A stretch of 14,893 nucleotides of DNA from DATFYM01 sp035315065 (GTDB taxonomy: Bacteria; Acidobacteriota; Terriglobia; UBA7540). The notes under the pieces are model-generated. The model had not been told where the DNA came from. It was given only the letters and a program-made list of their open reading frames with translations, and did no database searches. Both the position numbers and the translations under genes were made by a program. Positions 1 to 6,585 of the stretch are shown one piece after another (the first letter of the stretch is position 1; every line of letters begins with the position of its first letter). The DNA lies in contig DATFYM010000079.1 in the NCBI GenBank assembly GCA_035315065.1, forward strand, positions 1 through 14,893, written 5' to 3'.

Positions 1-116
1 CCGGGATGTTCTGGACCGTCCAGGGAGCCAACGCCATCCTGGCTCTGCGCTGCTGTTATCTCAATGGCCGCTTTGAGGATTACTGGGAGAGCCGCCGGGC
101 GGCTATTGCCGCCTAA
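1..116 (+). CDS. ISKra4-type transposase, C-terminal fragment (5' end outside window)
   Basis: The open frame enters from the left edge (first full codon at 3) and stops at TAA 114-116. The 37 visible residues include MFWTVQGANAILALRCC followed by LNGRFEDYWESRRAA. From memory this is the characteristic tail of ISKra4-family (DDE) transposases, which end with an invariant-looking GANAI-x-ALRCC stretch and a short basic, Ala-rich tail. The stop is clean, so this end of the gene is intact. Whether the element is complete cannot be judged because its 5' part and left inverted repeat lie outside the window. I could not define the right terminal inverted repeat in 117-265. An intact copy would be an active insertion sequence beside the surface-protein gene at 266. 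Confidence 0.65.
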   Translation, partial: GMFWTVQGANAILALRCCYLNGRFEDYWESRRAAIAA

Positions 117-265
117 CTCCAACTTCTATGTCGTGCACCCGAACGAAACGATCGATCCAAAACGAGCATACCCCAAGCCACAGATGCAGCAACGCTTGCA
201 CGGGCTCAGTATCTCAGGATGGAAATCCTGGGTGAATCTCAACCGGTCTAAAGGAGAATACGAAG

Positions 266-1213
266 ATGAAACTGCGACTACTTTCCGGCGGAATCGCTCT
301 GGTCTTAGCGCTAGGCGTCCCGACGTTTATCTCGGCAGACACTTTCACTTTCACACCCATTGCCGTGCCTGGTTCGGTCTCCACCGACGCTCAAGGCATC
401 AACAGCGCCGGTCAGATAACCGGCTTCTATGCGGATAGCACTGGAAACGTTCATGGGTTTCTCTACAGCGGTGGAAGTTACACCACGTTTGATTTCCCCG
501 GATCTAATTTGACGGAACCGCTGGGTATCAATTCCTCCGGCCAGATCGTGGGGGCGTACCGTGGTGCGCACGGATTTCTGGACAGCGAAGGAAGTTTCAC
601 CTCACTTGACTATCCCGGAGCGGATGGTACACAGGCAGATGGCATCAGCGCTTCCGGCCTGATTGTGGGCACTTACTTCACTGGCGGCTTTAGTGTTCAC
701 AACGGCTATGTCGATAATGGAGGGGCTTTCAGCACCTTGAATGTCCCGGGCACCAGCTTCACGGATATCTATGGCATCAACTCATCGGGGAGCGAGATCG
801 TAGGTCTTTGTGAGTTTGGCCATGGATGCGGCGGCGGCTTCATAGGATTCGGATTCTCGGATGTGGGGGGCTCATTCACTGTCTTCAATGTCCCGGGGGC
901 TAATGCGACTGCCGCCACCGGCGTGAACGATGCTGGCCAAATCGTGGGCGAGTATTTTACTGGTGGCGGCTTTGACGGCTTTTTGGACTCGGGGGGAGTG
1001 TTTACTACTGTTGACTTTCCAGGTTCGCGCCGTTCCGGGCTCTGGGGAATCAACAACTCTGGCGATATGGTCGGCTTCTATCAGAACGCCGACGGAATCG
1101 ACCACGGGTTTTTGGCCACGCCAGTGAGCACCCCGGAGCCTCCTAGCGTACTCCTGTTGCTGACTGGGCTTGTAGGGATCGGAGCGCTGAGGAAGTCGAT
1201 GTCGGGATCCTGA
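266..1213 (+). CDS. PEP-CTERM sorting-domain protein with HAF repeats
   Basis: This is a 315-residue exported protein. Residues 1-24 form a signal peptide (basic MKLR, then a hydrophobic run ending FISA, mature start near D25). Residues about 44-286 contain six imperfect repeats of 35-45 residues. Each opens with GIN-x-SGQIVG-x-Y, continues with GFL-x-SGG and closes with a DFPG-like turn, which is the HAF 'extracellular repeat' pattern. The C-terminus is a PEP-CTERM signal: PEPPS at 290-294, a hydrophobic Leu/Gly helix, then the basic RKS end. Known for the family: exosortase removes this tail in the membrane, and the system co-occurs with exopolysaccharide genes. No exosortase is in this window. 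The start is well supported by AAGGAGA at 249-255, about 10 bases before ATG 266. The ligand or exact role is unknown; surface or matrix attachment is inference. Confidence 0.88.
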   Translation: MKLRLLSGGIALVLALGVPTFISADTFTFTPIAVPGSVSTDAQGINSAGQITGFYADSTGNVHGFLYSGGSYTTFDFPGSNLTEPLGINSSGQIVGAYRGAHGFLDSEGSFTSLDYPGADGTQADGISASGLIVGTYFTGGFSVHNGYVDNGGAFSTLNVPGTSFTDIYGINSSGSEIVGLCEFGHGCGGGFIGFGFSDVGGSFTVFNVPGANATAATGVNDAGQIVGEYFTGGGFDGFLDSGGVFTTVDFPGSRRSGLWGINNSGDMVGFYQNADGIDHGFLATPVSTPEPPSVLLLLTGLVGIGALRKSMSGS

Positions 1214-1253
1214 ATCTCTGCATCAGCGCCACGCAACAAATCGGCAGGCCTTC

Positions 1254-1281
1254 GGAGGGCATTTGATACGAAATGCCTTCC
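1254..1281 (+). terminator. Hairpin 40 bp after the PEP-CTERM gene
   Basis: GGAGGGCATTT (1254-1264) pairs with AAATGCCTTCC (1271-1281) around the 6-base loop GATACG. This is an 11-bp stem with a single G-U wobble. It lies 40 bases past the stop of the PEP-CTERM gene and is the only strong stem before the next gene. No T-run follows it, so it may be a Rho-assisted or mRNA 3'-end structure and not a classical intrinsic terminator. Confidence 0.45.
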
Positions 1282-1282
1282 A

Positions 1283-1429
1283 TCAACTCACCTTGTCGCC
1301 CCGCGCTTTGGCGCGCAGGCGGTCGACGATGCGGTTCGCCGCGTCGCAAAGAATCTGCAAAAAGCTGCTAGGGCCAACGGCGATATTCCGGTCGCCCGCA
1401 CGAACCGCGCTCTCGCGAGCATATTTCAA
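1283..1429 (-). other. Orphan 48-codon open frame, possible gene remnant
   Basis: On the minus strand a frame opening at TTG (1427-1429) ends at TGA (1283-1285). Its last half reads like real protein (DAANRIVDRLRAKARGDKVS). The codons there are almost all G/C at the third position, as in the window's real genes, while the first half is less biased. There is no Shine-Dalgarno site and an in-frame stop lies just upstream. It may be the surviving C-terminus of a lost gene or chance. The plus strand over the same bases is also open, so the direction is uncertain. No family recognised. Confidence 0.2.
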
Positions 1430-1491
1430 ATTACAGATTCAAGAAGATTCAAGACTTGAGAATCGGGCTCGTCACGGTAGAGGGAAACCCA

Positions 1492-1557
1492 CTAGCCCGC
1501 GCCCGCTAACGCTCCGAGAGCCGTGACGAGTGCATAGTCAATGTAGGTGGCGTCCAT
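1492..1557 (-). CDS. Possible 21-residue ORF in frame after the winged-helix gene
   Basis: ATG (1555-1557) to TAG (1492-1494) gives a 21-residue peptide, MDATYIDYALVTALGALAGAG, with a hydrophobic Ala/Leu/Gly C-terminal half. It lies eight codons after the TAA of the winged-helix gene (1582-1584) and in the same frame, with no stop in between other than that TAA. It could be a small protein co-expressed with its neighbour, the product of stop-codon readthrough, or the original end of that gene cut off by a nonsense mutation. No good Shine-Dalgarno site is visible. Low confidence. Confidence 0.2.
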   Translation of the reverse strand: MDATYIDYALVTALGALAGAG

Positions 1558-1581
1558 GGCCGCTTCCGGGCCGAGTCGCGC

Positions 1582-1917
1582 TTACGCCGTGGTGGCAACT
1601 CGGGCGAGCCGGGAGACGTTCTCACCGAGCGGGGTGAGGCTGGCAGCCTCGTGACCGGGCTCGCCGGAGACGGTGAGATAACCCGAGTTGCCCAAGTCCT
1701 TGATCGCCGCGGCAAATTCAGCAAACGGCATTCCGCTCGCGGCTTGCAGGTCGGCCAGCGGCATCTGCCCAACCTCGGCAAGCTTAAAGAGAAGCGAGAG
1801 CGGCGTCGGGCCCCCACCGGTAGGCGCCGAAGGCTTGAGCCGCTGTTTTGCCTCAAGATATGCCGTAAAGCTGTCTGGTTTCGCTCGTTCCACTGGCGTC
1901 GCCTCCTGCTGCGACAT
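1582..1917 (-). CDS. Small winged-helix (MarR-like) DNA-binding protein, hypothetical
   Basis: This is a 111-residue protein. Residues 1-36 are polar and probably disordered (Pro, Gln, Lys, Glu, ending in a Pro/Gly-rich linker). Residues about 37-105 fit a winged helix: a first helix LSLLFKLAEVGQ, a second LADLQAASG, a recognition-type helix FAEFAAAIKDLGNSG, a strand YLTVSG, a Gly/Pro/His wing and a final helix starting LTPLGENVSRLAR. This is the layout of MarR/ArsR-like domains, but no precise family is recognised. ATG 1915-1917 lacks a Shine-Dalgarno site, whereas GTG at 1891-1893 has AGGAGG (plus-strand CCTCCT, 1902-1907) 8 bases upstream. The true protein may therefore start at residue 9. 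No effector domain or adjacent target operon is seen. It may regulate itself or act as a small nucleoid-type factor (inference). Confidence 0.6.
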   Translation of the reverse strand: MSQQEATPVERAKPDSFTAYLEAKQRLKPSAPTGGGPTPLSLLFKLAEVGQMPLADLQAASGMPFAEFAAAIKDLGNSGYLTVSGEPGHEAASLTPLGENVSRLARVATTA

Positions 1918-2063
1918 TGTACCATCGGGCCGGGGCTGGAATGCGGGATTTTTTGTGGCATTGACTCAGCTCGACTTGAAGACCGACGAAAATGCCGGGC
2001 TAAGGCCAATACCATCGGTTTGAGCGGTATGATAGAATCATTCATAGACTCGTTCGTGAACTC

Positions 2064-2361
2064 GTTCCCGAGAGGCCCCCTCACCCGGCCCGCCCCGGCT
2101 GGAGAAAGCGCCGGTTGCGGCCCACCCTCTCCCCAAGGGGGCGAGGGTAGTGATTCTCAGATTACTGCTCTCCTGGCCTTACTGCTCCCCTCTCCCCAAG
2201 GGGCCGAGGGTAGTGATTCTCAGATTACTGCTCTCCTGGCCCTACTGCTCCCCCCTCCCCCAAGGGGGCGAGGGTAGGGATTTCAGATTACTGCTCCCCT
2301 CGCCTTACGGCTCCCCTCGCCCCCTTGGGGGAGAGGGGCCGGGGGTGAGGGGTTCGGGAAC
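2064..2361. repeat. Composite palindromic repeat: three 63-bp tandem units plus an inverted unit between 28-bp arms
   Basis: The core palindrome, CCCTCTCCCCAAGGGG followed by CGAGGG, recurs with its central AA at 2135, 2198 and 2262, spaced 63 and 64 bp. The linker between cores is TAGTGATTCTCAGATTACTG followed by CTC-rich DNA. A fourth core lies in the opposite direction at 2314-2338 (central TT at 2325). The whole block is bounded by inverted arms: GTTCCCGA plus a CCCCTCACCCGGCCC-like stretch at 2064-2091, matched by its complement at 2335-2361. Each core can fold into a G/C-rich hairpin, so the array resembles a REP/REPIN-type or MITE-like element expanded by slippage. It has no coding potential of its own. 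Confidence 0.85.
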
Positions 2362-2368
2362 AGCCAGC

Positions 2369-2497
2369 GTAGCGCAGGGCCTGCCCTCTGGCCCTGCGGC
2401 GTTGCCCCTGTTTGGGCTTCGTCGCCGGAGTCCGAACCGAGTCAAGGACGACAGATTCTGAAGCGCCGCATGGCTTGGAAAGCGAGCCCTGCGCTAC
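2369..2497. repeat. 129-bp element bounded by a perfect 12-bp inverted repeat
   Basis: GTAGCGCAGGGC at 2369-2380 is repeated perfectly inverted as GCCCTGCGCTAC at 2486-2497. The interior contains a further partial copy (GGCCCTGCGG, 2390-2399) and a small GGGCC/GGCCC stem. It directly abuts the composite repeat ending at 2361. It may be a miniature element or a dispersed intergenic palindrome. Confidence 0.5.
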
Positions 2498-2499
2498 CC

Positions 2500-2989
2500 T
2501 GCTCGATACCTAAAAAAGGACTTGATTTTTCTATAATCATATGATAGCCTCGGTCTGTATGATCCAGCCACCGGCCCACGGCCAGGGAGCCACTTACGCG
2601 GTACCGCGGCTGAAGTGAAGCAGCCGCCTGAATTCGAAGGCGGGGCCAGGGCCGTGCATGGTTACCGATATGGTACAGTGGAGAAAATTAACGGGGAATT
2701 TAATTACCTTTTATGGCCGACCCAAGCCGAGAGTCCGTATTGCAAACAACTGGGTTATTGGAAGGAATGCCCGTTTTCGGACGTTTTTGGGGTACAAAAT
2801 CGTGCCAAATTTTACCATTTTTTACCAAAAACGTGCACCGAACGGGCTTGAGGGCGGACTTAAGCGGCCTTAAGCGCGGATTTTTCGGGACCGATTTTAT
2901 TAAAACGTGTCAAGTCGCGCGGCTCGTGTCAAGCCTTGGGCTGCTGCCTCCTGTCGGTCTTGGGAAAGCGAAAAGTTCAAGAAATGAAT
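2500..2989. other. Gene-free, AT-richer tract
   Basis: About 490 bases with no convincing gene. The part from about 2660 to 2920 is visibly richer in A/T than the rest of the window, with runs such as AATTTAATTACC and ATTTTTTACC. Short open frames occur on the plus strand but lack Shine-Dalgarno sites, overlap each other and show no protein-like character. A 9-base direct repeat, CGTGTCAAG, occurs at 2906-2914 and 2925-2933. The composition suggests a relic of transferred or mobile DNA, or a long regulatory leader, but nothing more can be assigned. Confidence 0.4.
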
Positions 2990-2995
2990 TTGCCC

Positions 2996-3025
2996 TTACC
3001 GTGCGCCGCCCAAGTTAGATATACT
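2996..3025 (+). promoter_or_regulatory. Probable promoter of the aminotransferase gene
   Basis: TATACT (3020-3025) is a good -10 match and sits 18 bases after TTACCG (2996-3001), a weak -35. Transcription would start near 3032, giving a leader of about 40 bases before ATG 3073. No operator-like palindrome overlaps it. Confidence 0.4.
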
Positions 3026-3072
3026 GCAATGAACGAATTTCGTCGGTAATTTTGTTGATGAGGGAAAGAGTC

Positions 3073-4290
3073 ATGAGTGTTAGCCAGTTGGCACGATCGA
3101 TCAAGGAATCCCCTACCCTGAAACTGAACGAAACCGCGGCGCGGCTGCGGGACAAGGGTGAGCCCGTGATCCACTTGGGTGGTGGCGAGCCGAAAAGCAA
3201 GGCGCCCATCGACGCGGTGGTGAATTGCGCCACCCAACTCAACACCGGAGACGTGAAGTATGCTCCCGCCGACGGCCTGCTGAGTCTCAAGAAGGCGATT
3301 ATCCGCTATATGGAGGACCACTATCACAAGGTTGTGGCGCCGGAAAATGTCGTGGTCTCGAGCGGCGCCAAGCAATCCATCATGGTTCTGCTGTATGCGA
3401 TTCTGGAACCCAAAGATGAGGTGATCTTTCCCGCGCCTTACTGGGTGAGCTACCCGGAGATGGTGAAGCTGGCGGGCGGAGTGCCGGTGGTGGTCACACC
3501 CGAGGACGGCACCTTCCAGCCCACCGTGGCGGAAATTGCCGAAGTAGTGGGCCCTTACACCAAGGCCATCATCCTCAACAGCCCGAACAATCCGTGCGGC
3601 GTCATGTACACCCGGGACTTCATCGCCGAGATGGTGGAACTCTGCGAGAAGAAGAACCTCTACCTCATCATGGACGACCTTTACAACCGGCTGGTGTTCG
3701 AGGGTAAGATACCGCCCAACAGCTACGACTTCGCGCGGGACCACACCGATCACTCGAAGTTGGTGGTGGTGCAGGGCGTGTCCAAGATGTACGCCATGAC
3801 TGGCTTTCGCATCGGCTGGGCAGTGGTGAACCGCGAACTTGCCGAGGCCATGACCAACATTCAGTCGCACCAGACGTCGGGACCCGCGACGCCCTCGCAA
3901 TGGGCAGCCGTGGGAGCGTTGAACGGCGTGCAATCCGGGGTGGAGAGCCTGCGCCTGACCCTGGAAAACAACCGCAACATCATGGTGGAGCGGCTGCGAG
4001 CTTTCGACGGCGTCCAGATCACCAAGCCGGACGGCACGTTCTATTGCTTCCCTGATTTCAGCGCTTACGAGAAGAACTCCCAGAAATTGGCTGAGTTTTT
4101 GCTGGAGAAGGTCCGCGTGGTGACGGTCCCCGGAAAAGAATTCGGCATGGATGGACACCTGCGCTTGAGCTTCTGCGGCACCATCAAGGACGTGACGGAA
4201 GGGATCGAGCGCATTCAGTGGGCACTCGATCCTAACGCCCCCAACGAACTTTACCTAGGCGAGCGGAAGCTGGTGAGAGACTGGCTGTGA
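3073..4290 (+). CDS. PLP-dependent class I aminotransferase (aspartate aminotransferase-like)
   Basis: A 405-residue fold-type I aminotransferase. Visible landmarks: an N-terminal VIHLGGGEP substrate loop, NSPNNPCG at 169-176 whose Asn173 contacts PLP, MDDLYNR at 200-206 giving Asp201/Asp202 and Tyr204 near the cofactor, SKMYAMTGFRIGW with the Schiff-base Lys238, and HLRLSFC with Arg364, the expected carboxylate-binding arginine. The length and motifs fit subgroup Ib aspartate/aromatic transaminases (AspC/AspB type), which interconvert aspartate plus 2-oxoglutarate with oxaloacetate plus glutamate. The exact substrate cannot be fixed from sequence. ATG 3073 is chosen because GAGGGA (3060-3065) lies 7 bases upstream; in-frame TTG and ATG codons at 3052-3060 lack such a site. 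The stop codon lies inside a tandem repeat (4284-4407). pckA follows 222 bp downstream on the same strand, matching a role at the oxaloacetate node. Confidence 0.9.
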   Translation: MSVSQLARSIKESPTLKLNETAARLRDKGEPVIHLGGGEPKSKAPIDAVVNCATQLNTGDVKYAPADGLLSLKKAIIRYMEDHYHKVVAPENVVVSSGAKQSIMVLLYAILEPKDEVIFPAPYWVSYPEMVKLAGGVPVVVTPEDGTFQPTVAEIAEVVGPYTKAIILNSPNNPCGVMYTRDFIAEMVELCEKKNLYLIMDDLYNRLVFEGKIPPNSYDFARDHTDHSKLVVVQGVSKMYAMTGFRIGWAVVNRELAEAMTNIQSHQTSGPATPSQWAAVGALNGVQSGVESLRLTLENNRNIMVERLRAFDGVQITKPDGTFYCFPDFSAYEKNSQKLAEFLLEKVRVVTVPGKEFGMDGHLRLSFCGTIKDVTEGIERIQWALDPNAPNELYLGERKLVRDWL

Positions 4291-4495
4291 AACAACAGTG
4301 ACGAGTAACGAGTGACGAGTGACGAGTTGAAGAGAAAGCTGTGAAACAACAGTGACGAGTGGCGAGTGACTGCGAGTGACGAGTGGCGAGTGATGAGTTG
4401 AAGAGAAAGCGGAAAGCAGAACCAGAACGCCTCCTTCTTCTGATTTCTACTTTCTGATTTCAGCTTTCTTGCTGGTCACTCGTCACTCGTCACTG
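4284..4495. repeat. GTGACGAG tandem repeat with inverted partner between aminotransferase and pckA
   Basis: Two tandem units (4284-4337 and 4338-4407) both open with GCTGTGAAACAACAGTGACG, carry several GTGACGAG octamers and close with GAGTTGAAGAGAAA. A 21-base stretch at 4475-4495 is the reverse complement of 4296-4316 with one mismatch, so the spacer could form a long stem. The first unit contains the TGA stop of the aminotransferase gene (4288-4290), and the inverted arm ends only 17 bp before pckA. It may act as a terminator or attenuator, or simply be a slippage-prone dispersed repeat. Confidence 0.8.
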
Positions 4496-4512
4496 CTCCT
4501 GGAAGGACTGCT

Positions 4513-6177
4513 ATGAACATCTACCTGGACGTCCAATCGCCCGCGGTGAAGGAAGCTGGGGTCGCGGCCAGCGTTTATGGCCTCGAGAACCACGGTCTCT
4601 TCAACCTGCGGCGAGTCTACTGGAACCTGCCCACGCCCGCGCTCTATGAAGAGATCGTCCACCGCTCGGAGGGTCGGCTCTCACACCTGGGACCGGTGGT
4701 GGTCACTACCGGCAAGCACACCGCGCGCGCGGCGGCGGACAAGTTCATCGTCCGGGAGCAGACCTCGGAGGAGCACGTCTGGTGGGGAGAGTACAACCGT
4801 CCCTTTGCCCCGGAGAGCTTCAGCCAGTTGCACTCGCGGCTCCAAGGTTACGTTCAAGGCCGAGACCTTTTCGTGCAGGACAGCTATGCCGGCGCCGACC
4901 CCGATCATCGCCTGGCGATCCGTATCATCACCCAGAAGGCGTGGCACAGCCTTTTTGCCCGCAACATGTTCCTGAAGCTCCCCACGCTCGACGCCATGGA
5001 ACGCCACGTGCCCGATTTCACGGTGATCGCCGTCCCCGGGTTTCTGGCCTCGCCGATGATCGACAGCACTCGCACCGACACCTTCATCATCATCAACTTT
5101 CGCGAGAAATTGGCCCTGATCGGCGGCTCGGCCTACGGCGGCGAAATCAAGAAGACTATCTTCACGGTCTTGAACTTCCTGCTGCCTCTCGATGGCGTTC
5201 TTCCGATGCACTGCTCCGCCAACGTGGGCCCGGATGGCGACGTGGCGATCTTCTTCGGGCTCTCGGGAACCGGCAAGACGACCCTCTCCGCCGATCCCAC
5301 CCGGCATCTCATCGGCGACGACGAACACGGCTGGAGCGACAACGGTGTGTTCAACTTCGAGGGCGGGTGCTACGCCAAGGTGATTCGCCTCTCGGCCGAC
5401 GCGGAGCCGCAGATCTATGAATGCACGCGCCGCTTTGGGACCATTCTGGAGAATGTCACGTTCGATCCCTTCTCCCGCCGCCTCGACCTGAACGATGACT
5501 CCGTCACCGAAAACACTCGCGCTGCCTATCCGCTGGAGTACATTGATAACTACCTGCCCCAGAAGATGGCGGGACATCCGCGCAACGTCATTTTCCTCAC
5601 CTGCGACGCTTCCGGCGTGATGCCGCCGATTGCCCGGCTCACGCCCGAGCAGGCTATTTACCACTTCATCTCCGGGTACACGAGCAAGATCGCGGGGACG
5701 GAAATCGGCCTCGGCATCGAGCCGGTGGTGACGTTCAGCGCCTGCTTCGGCGGGCCTTTTATGGTGCACCACCCCTACGATTACGCTCTCCTGCTCAAAC
5801 AGAAAGTTCTGCGGCACAACGCCACCTGCTGGCTGGTGAACACCGGCTGGACGGGTGGTCCCTTTGGCATCGGAAGGCGTATCAGCATCCAGCACACCCG
5901 AAGGCTGCTCAACGCCGCTCTCGGAGGCTCGTTGGCTAGCGTAGAATATCAGCGCGACCCGGTGTTCGGGTTTGATGTGCCGAAGAGCTGTGAAGGCGTA
6001 CCGAGCCACATTCTCGATCCGGCCAACACCTGGGGAAGCCGCGAAGAGTACTACCAGAAGTATGATGCGTTAGCCGCGCGGTTCATCGAGAACTTCAAGC
6101 ACATGATGGAAGAATGCCCGGAGCACGTGGTCGAGGCCGGGCCCAAACGGCTGACCGCCATGCCCTCGCATGTGTGA
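4513..6177 (+). CDS. pckA: Phosphoenolpyruvate carboxykinase (ATP)
   Basis: A 554-residue cytosolic enzyme that converts oxaloacetate plus ATP to phosphoenolpyruvate, CO2 and ADP, the first step of gluconeogenesis. The length fits the ATP-dependent family (about 530-550). Visible sites: oxaloacetate-loop Arg72 in TGKHTARAAADKF, the metal-binding pair Lys213 (GEIKK) and His233 (MHCSAN), the P-loop GLSGTGKTT at 249-257 with Lys255, the kinase-2 metal site GDDEHGW with Asp269/Asp270, and Arg336 in ENTRAAYPLEY. One oddity is that the usual TGRSP of the substrate loop is TARAA here; the arginine is kept. GGAAGG (4501-4506) precedes ATG 4513 by 6 bases. The preceding aminotransferase supplies or drains oxaloacetate, so the pair makes metabolic sense. 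Inverted repeats and a hairpin (6237-6261) follow the stop. Confidence 0.97.
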   Translation: MNIYLDVQSPAVKEAGVAASVYGLENHGLFNLRRVYWNLPTPALYEEIVHRSEGRLSHLGPVVVTTGKHTARAAADKFIVREQTSEEHVWWGEYNRPFAPESFSQLHSRLQGYVQGRDLFVQDSYAGADPDHRLAIRIITQKAWHSLFARNMFLKLPTLDAMERHVPDFTVIAVPGFLASPMIDSTRTDTFIIINFREKLALIGGSAYGGEIKKTIFTVLNFLLPLDGVLPMHCSANVGPDGDVAIFFGLSGTGKTTLSADPTRHLIGDDEHGWSDNGVFNFEGGCYAKVIRLSADAEPQIYECTRRFGTILENVTFDPFSRRLDLNDDSVTENTRAAYPLEYIDNYLPQKMAGHPRNVIFLTCDASGVMPPIARLTPEQAIYHFISGYTSKIAGTEIGLGIEPVVTFSACFGGPFMVHHPYDYALLLKQKVLRHNATCWLVNTGWTGGPFGIGRRISIQHTRRLLNAALGGSLASVEYQRDPVFGFDVPKSCEGVPSHILDPANTWGSREEYYQKYDALAARFIENFKHMMEECPEHVVEAGPKRLTAMPSHV

Positions 6178-6190
6178 CGCTCCAACAAAG

Positions 6191-6318
6191 AATTGCCGAT
6201 TGCAGATTGACGATTGGAAGAGAAAGTAGGCAAGCTGCGTGGCCCCTTCAATAGGCCACGCCCAATTGTCAATGAGCATCTCTTTCAATCCTCAATCGGC
6301 AATCTGCAATCGTCAATT
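6191..6318. repeat. Inverted pair of ATTGACGATTG-type repeats after pckA
   Basis: The 26-base arm 6191-6216 (AATTGCCGATTGCAG start) matches the reverse complement of 6293-6318 at 24 of 26 positions. The left arm continues into GGAAGAGAAAG, a tail also found in the GTGACGAG repeat at 4331-4339. Arms begin 13 bp after the pckA stop and enclose a GC-rich hairpin. The same ATTGACGATTG word recurs near 10800, 14394 and 14630, so this is a dispersed family. Confidence 0.8.
6237..6261 (+). terminator. GC-rich hairpin downstream of pckA
   Basis: GCGTGGCC (6237-6244) pairs perfectly with GGCCACGC (6254-6261) around a 9-base loop, 60 bp past the pckA stop. The following CCAATTGTCAATG has no U-tract. 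It is nested inside the larger inverted repeat 6191-6318, and may terminate transcription from either side. Confidence 0.5.
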
Positions 6319-6461
6319 CCTCTGAGGGGGCAAGAGTGTGGTCACAAGGGTAAAAGAGGCGGGGGGCCCGGCCCTTGTGGGTTCTCCCCGTTTTGAGTTG
6401 CCGGGCGCTCGCAGCCGCCTCACTGATGATGTCGGCAGAGCGCGGTCGGAACATGAACAGG
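6319..6461. other. Gene-free spacer
   Basis: No gene is supported. It holds GC-rich DNA with a GGGGGGCCCGGCCC-like stretch near 6361-6374 and lies between two repeat elements. Confidence 0.4.
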
Positions 6462-6585
6462 AATTGAGCGATTGAGTCATCGAGCCATTGAGTCATTGAG
6501 AAGCAGAAAGGACCCCCGTTCGCGACCCAGTTCAATGGCTCAATCATCCGATCACCCGATGGCCCGATGGAACAATGGCCCAATT
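6462..6585. repeat. Inverted pair of ATTGAGTC-type repeats overlapping the dehydrogenase 3' end
   Basis: The left arm 6462-6500 repeats ATTGAG(T/C)C(A/G) words every 9 or so bases. The right arm, about 6547-6585, read in reverse has the same 9-base rhythm (AATTGGGCCATTG, CATCGGGCC, and so on) and aligns with the left arm at roughly two thirds of positions. The right arm contains the stop and final codons of the minus-strand dehydrogenase gene (stop 6552-6554). Confidence 0.65.

Noticed and set aside
186..202. Possible sigma-54 promoter upstream of the PEP-CTERM gene
   Set aside because: TTGCA is present at the -12 position, but the -24 GG pair is not conserved (TGCA instead of TGGC).
1468..1530. 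CTCGTCACGG / CCGTGACGAG inverted repeat
   Set aside because: The 10-bp arms are 43 bp apart and weak as a hairpin. They only echo the GTGACGAG word of the 4284 repeat; too little to annotate.
2064..2361. CRISPR array
   Set aside because: Regular 63-bp spacing was considered, but the intervening segments are repeats of each other, not unique spacers, and no cas gene is present.
2615..2851. 78-codon GTG-started open frame in the AT-richer tract
   Set aside because: No ribosome-binding site, overlaps other equally poor frames, and the composition is not protein-like.
2977..4158. 393-codon minus-strand open frame opposite the aminotransferase
   Set aside because: His/Val/Leu-rich shadow of a clearly coding plus-strand gene, with no ribosome-binding site.
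4681..6009. 442-codon open frame on the minus strand across pckA
   Set aside because: It is antisense to a gene with every PckA catalytic motif. The Val/Gly/Asp/Glu/His/Arg-rich product is the usual shadow of a high-GC gene.
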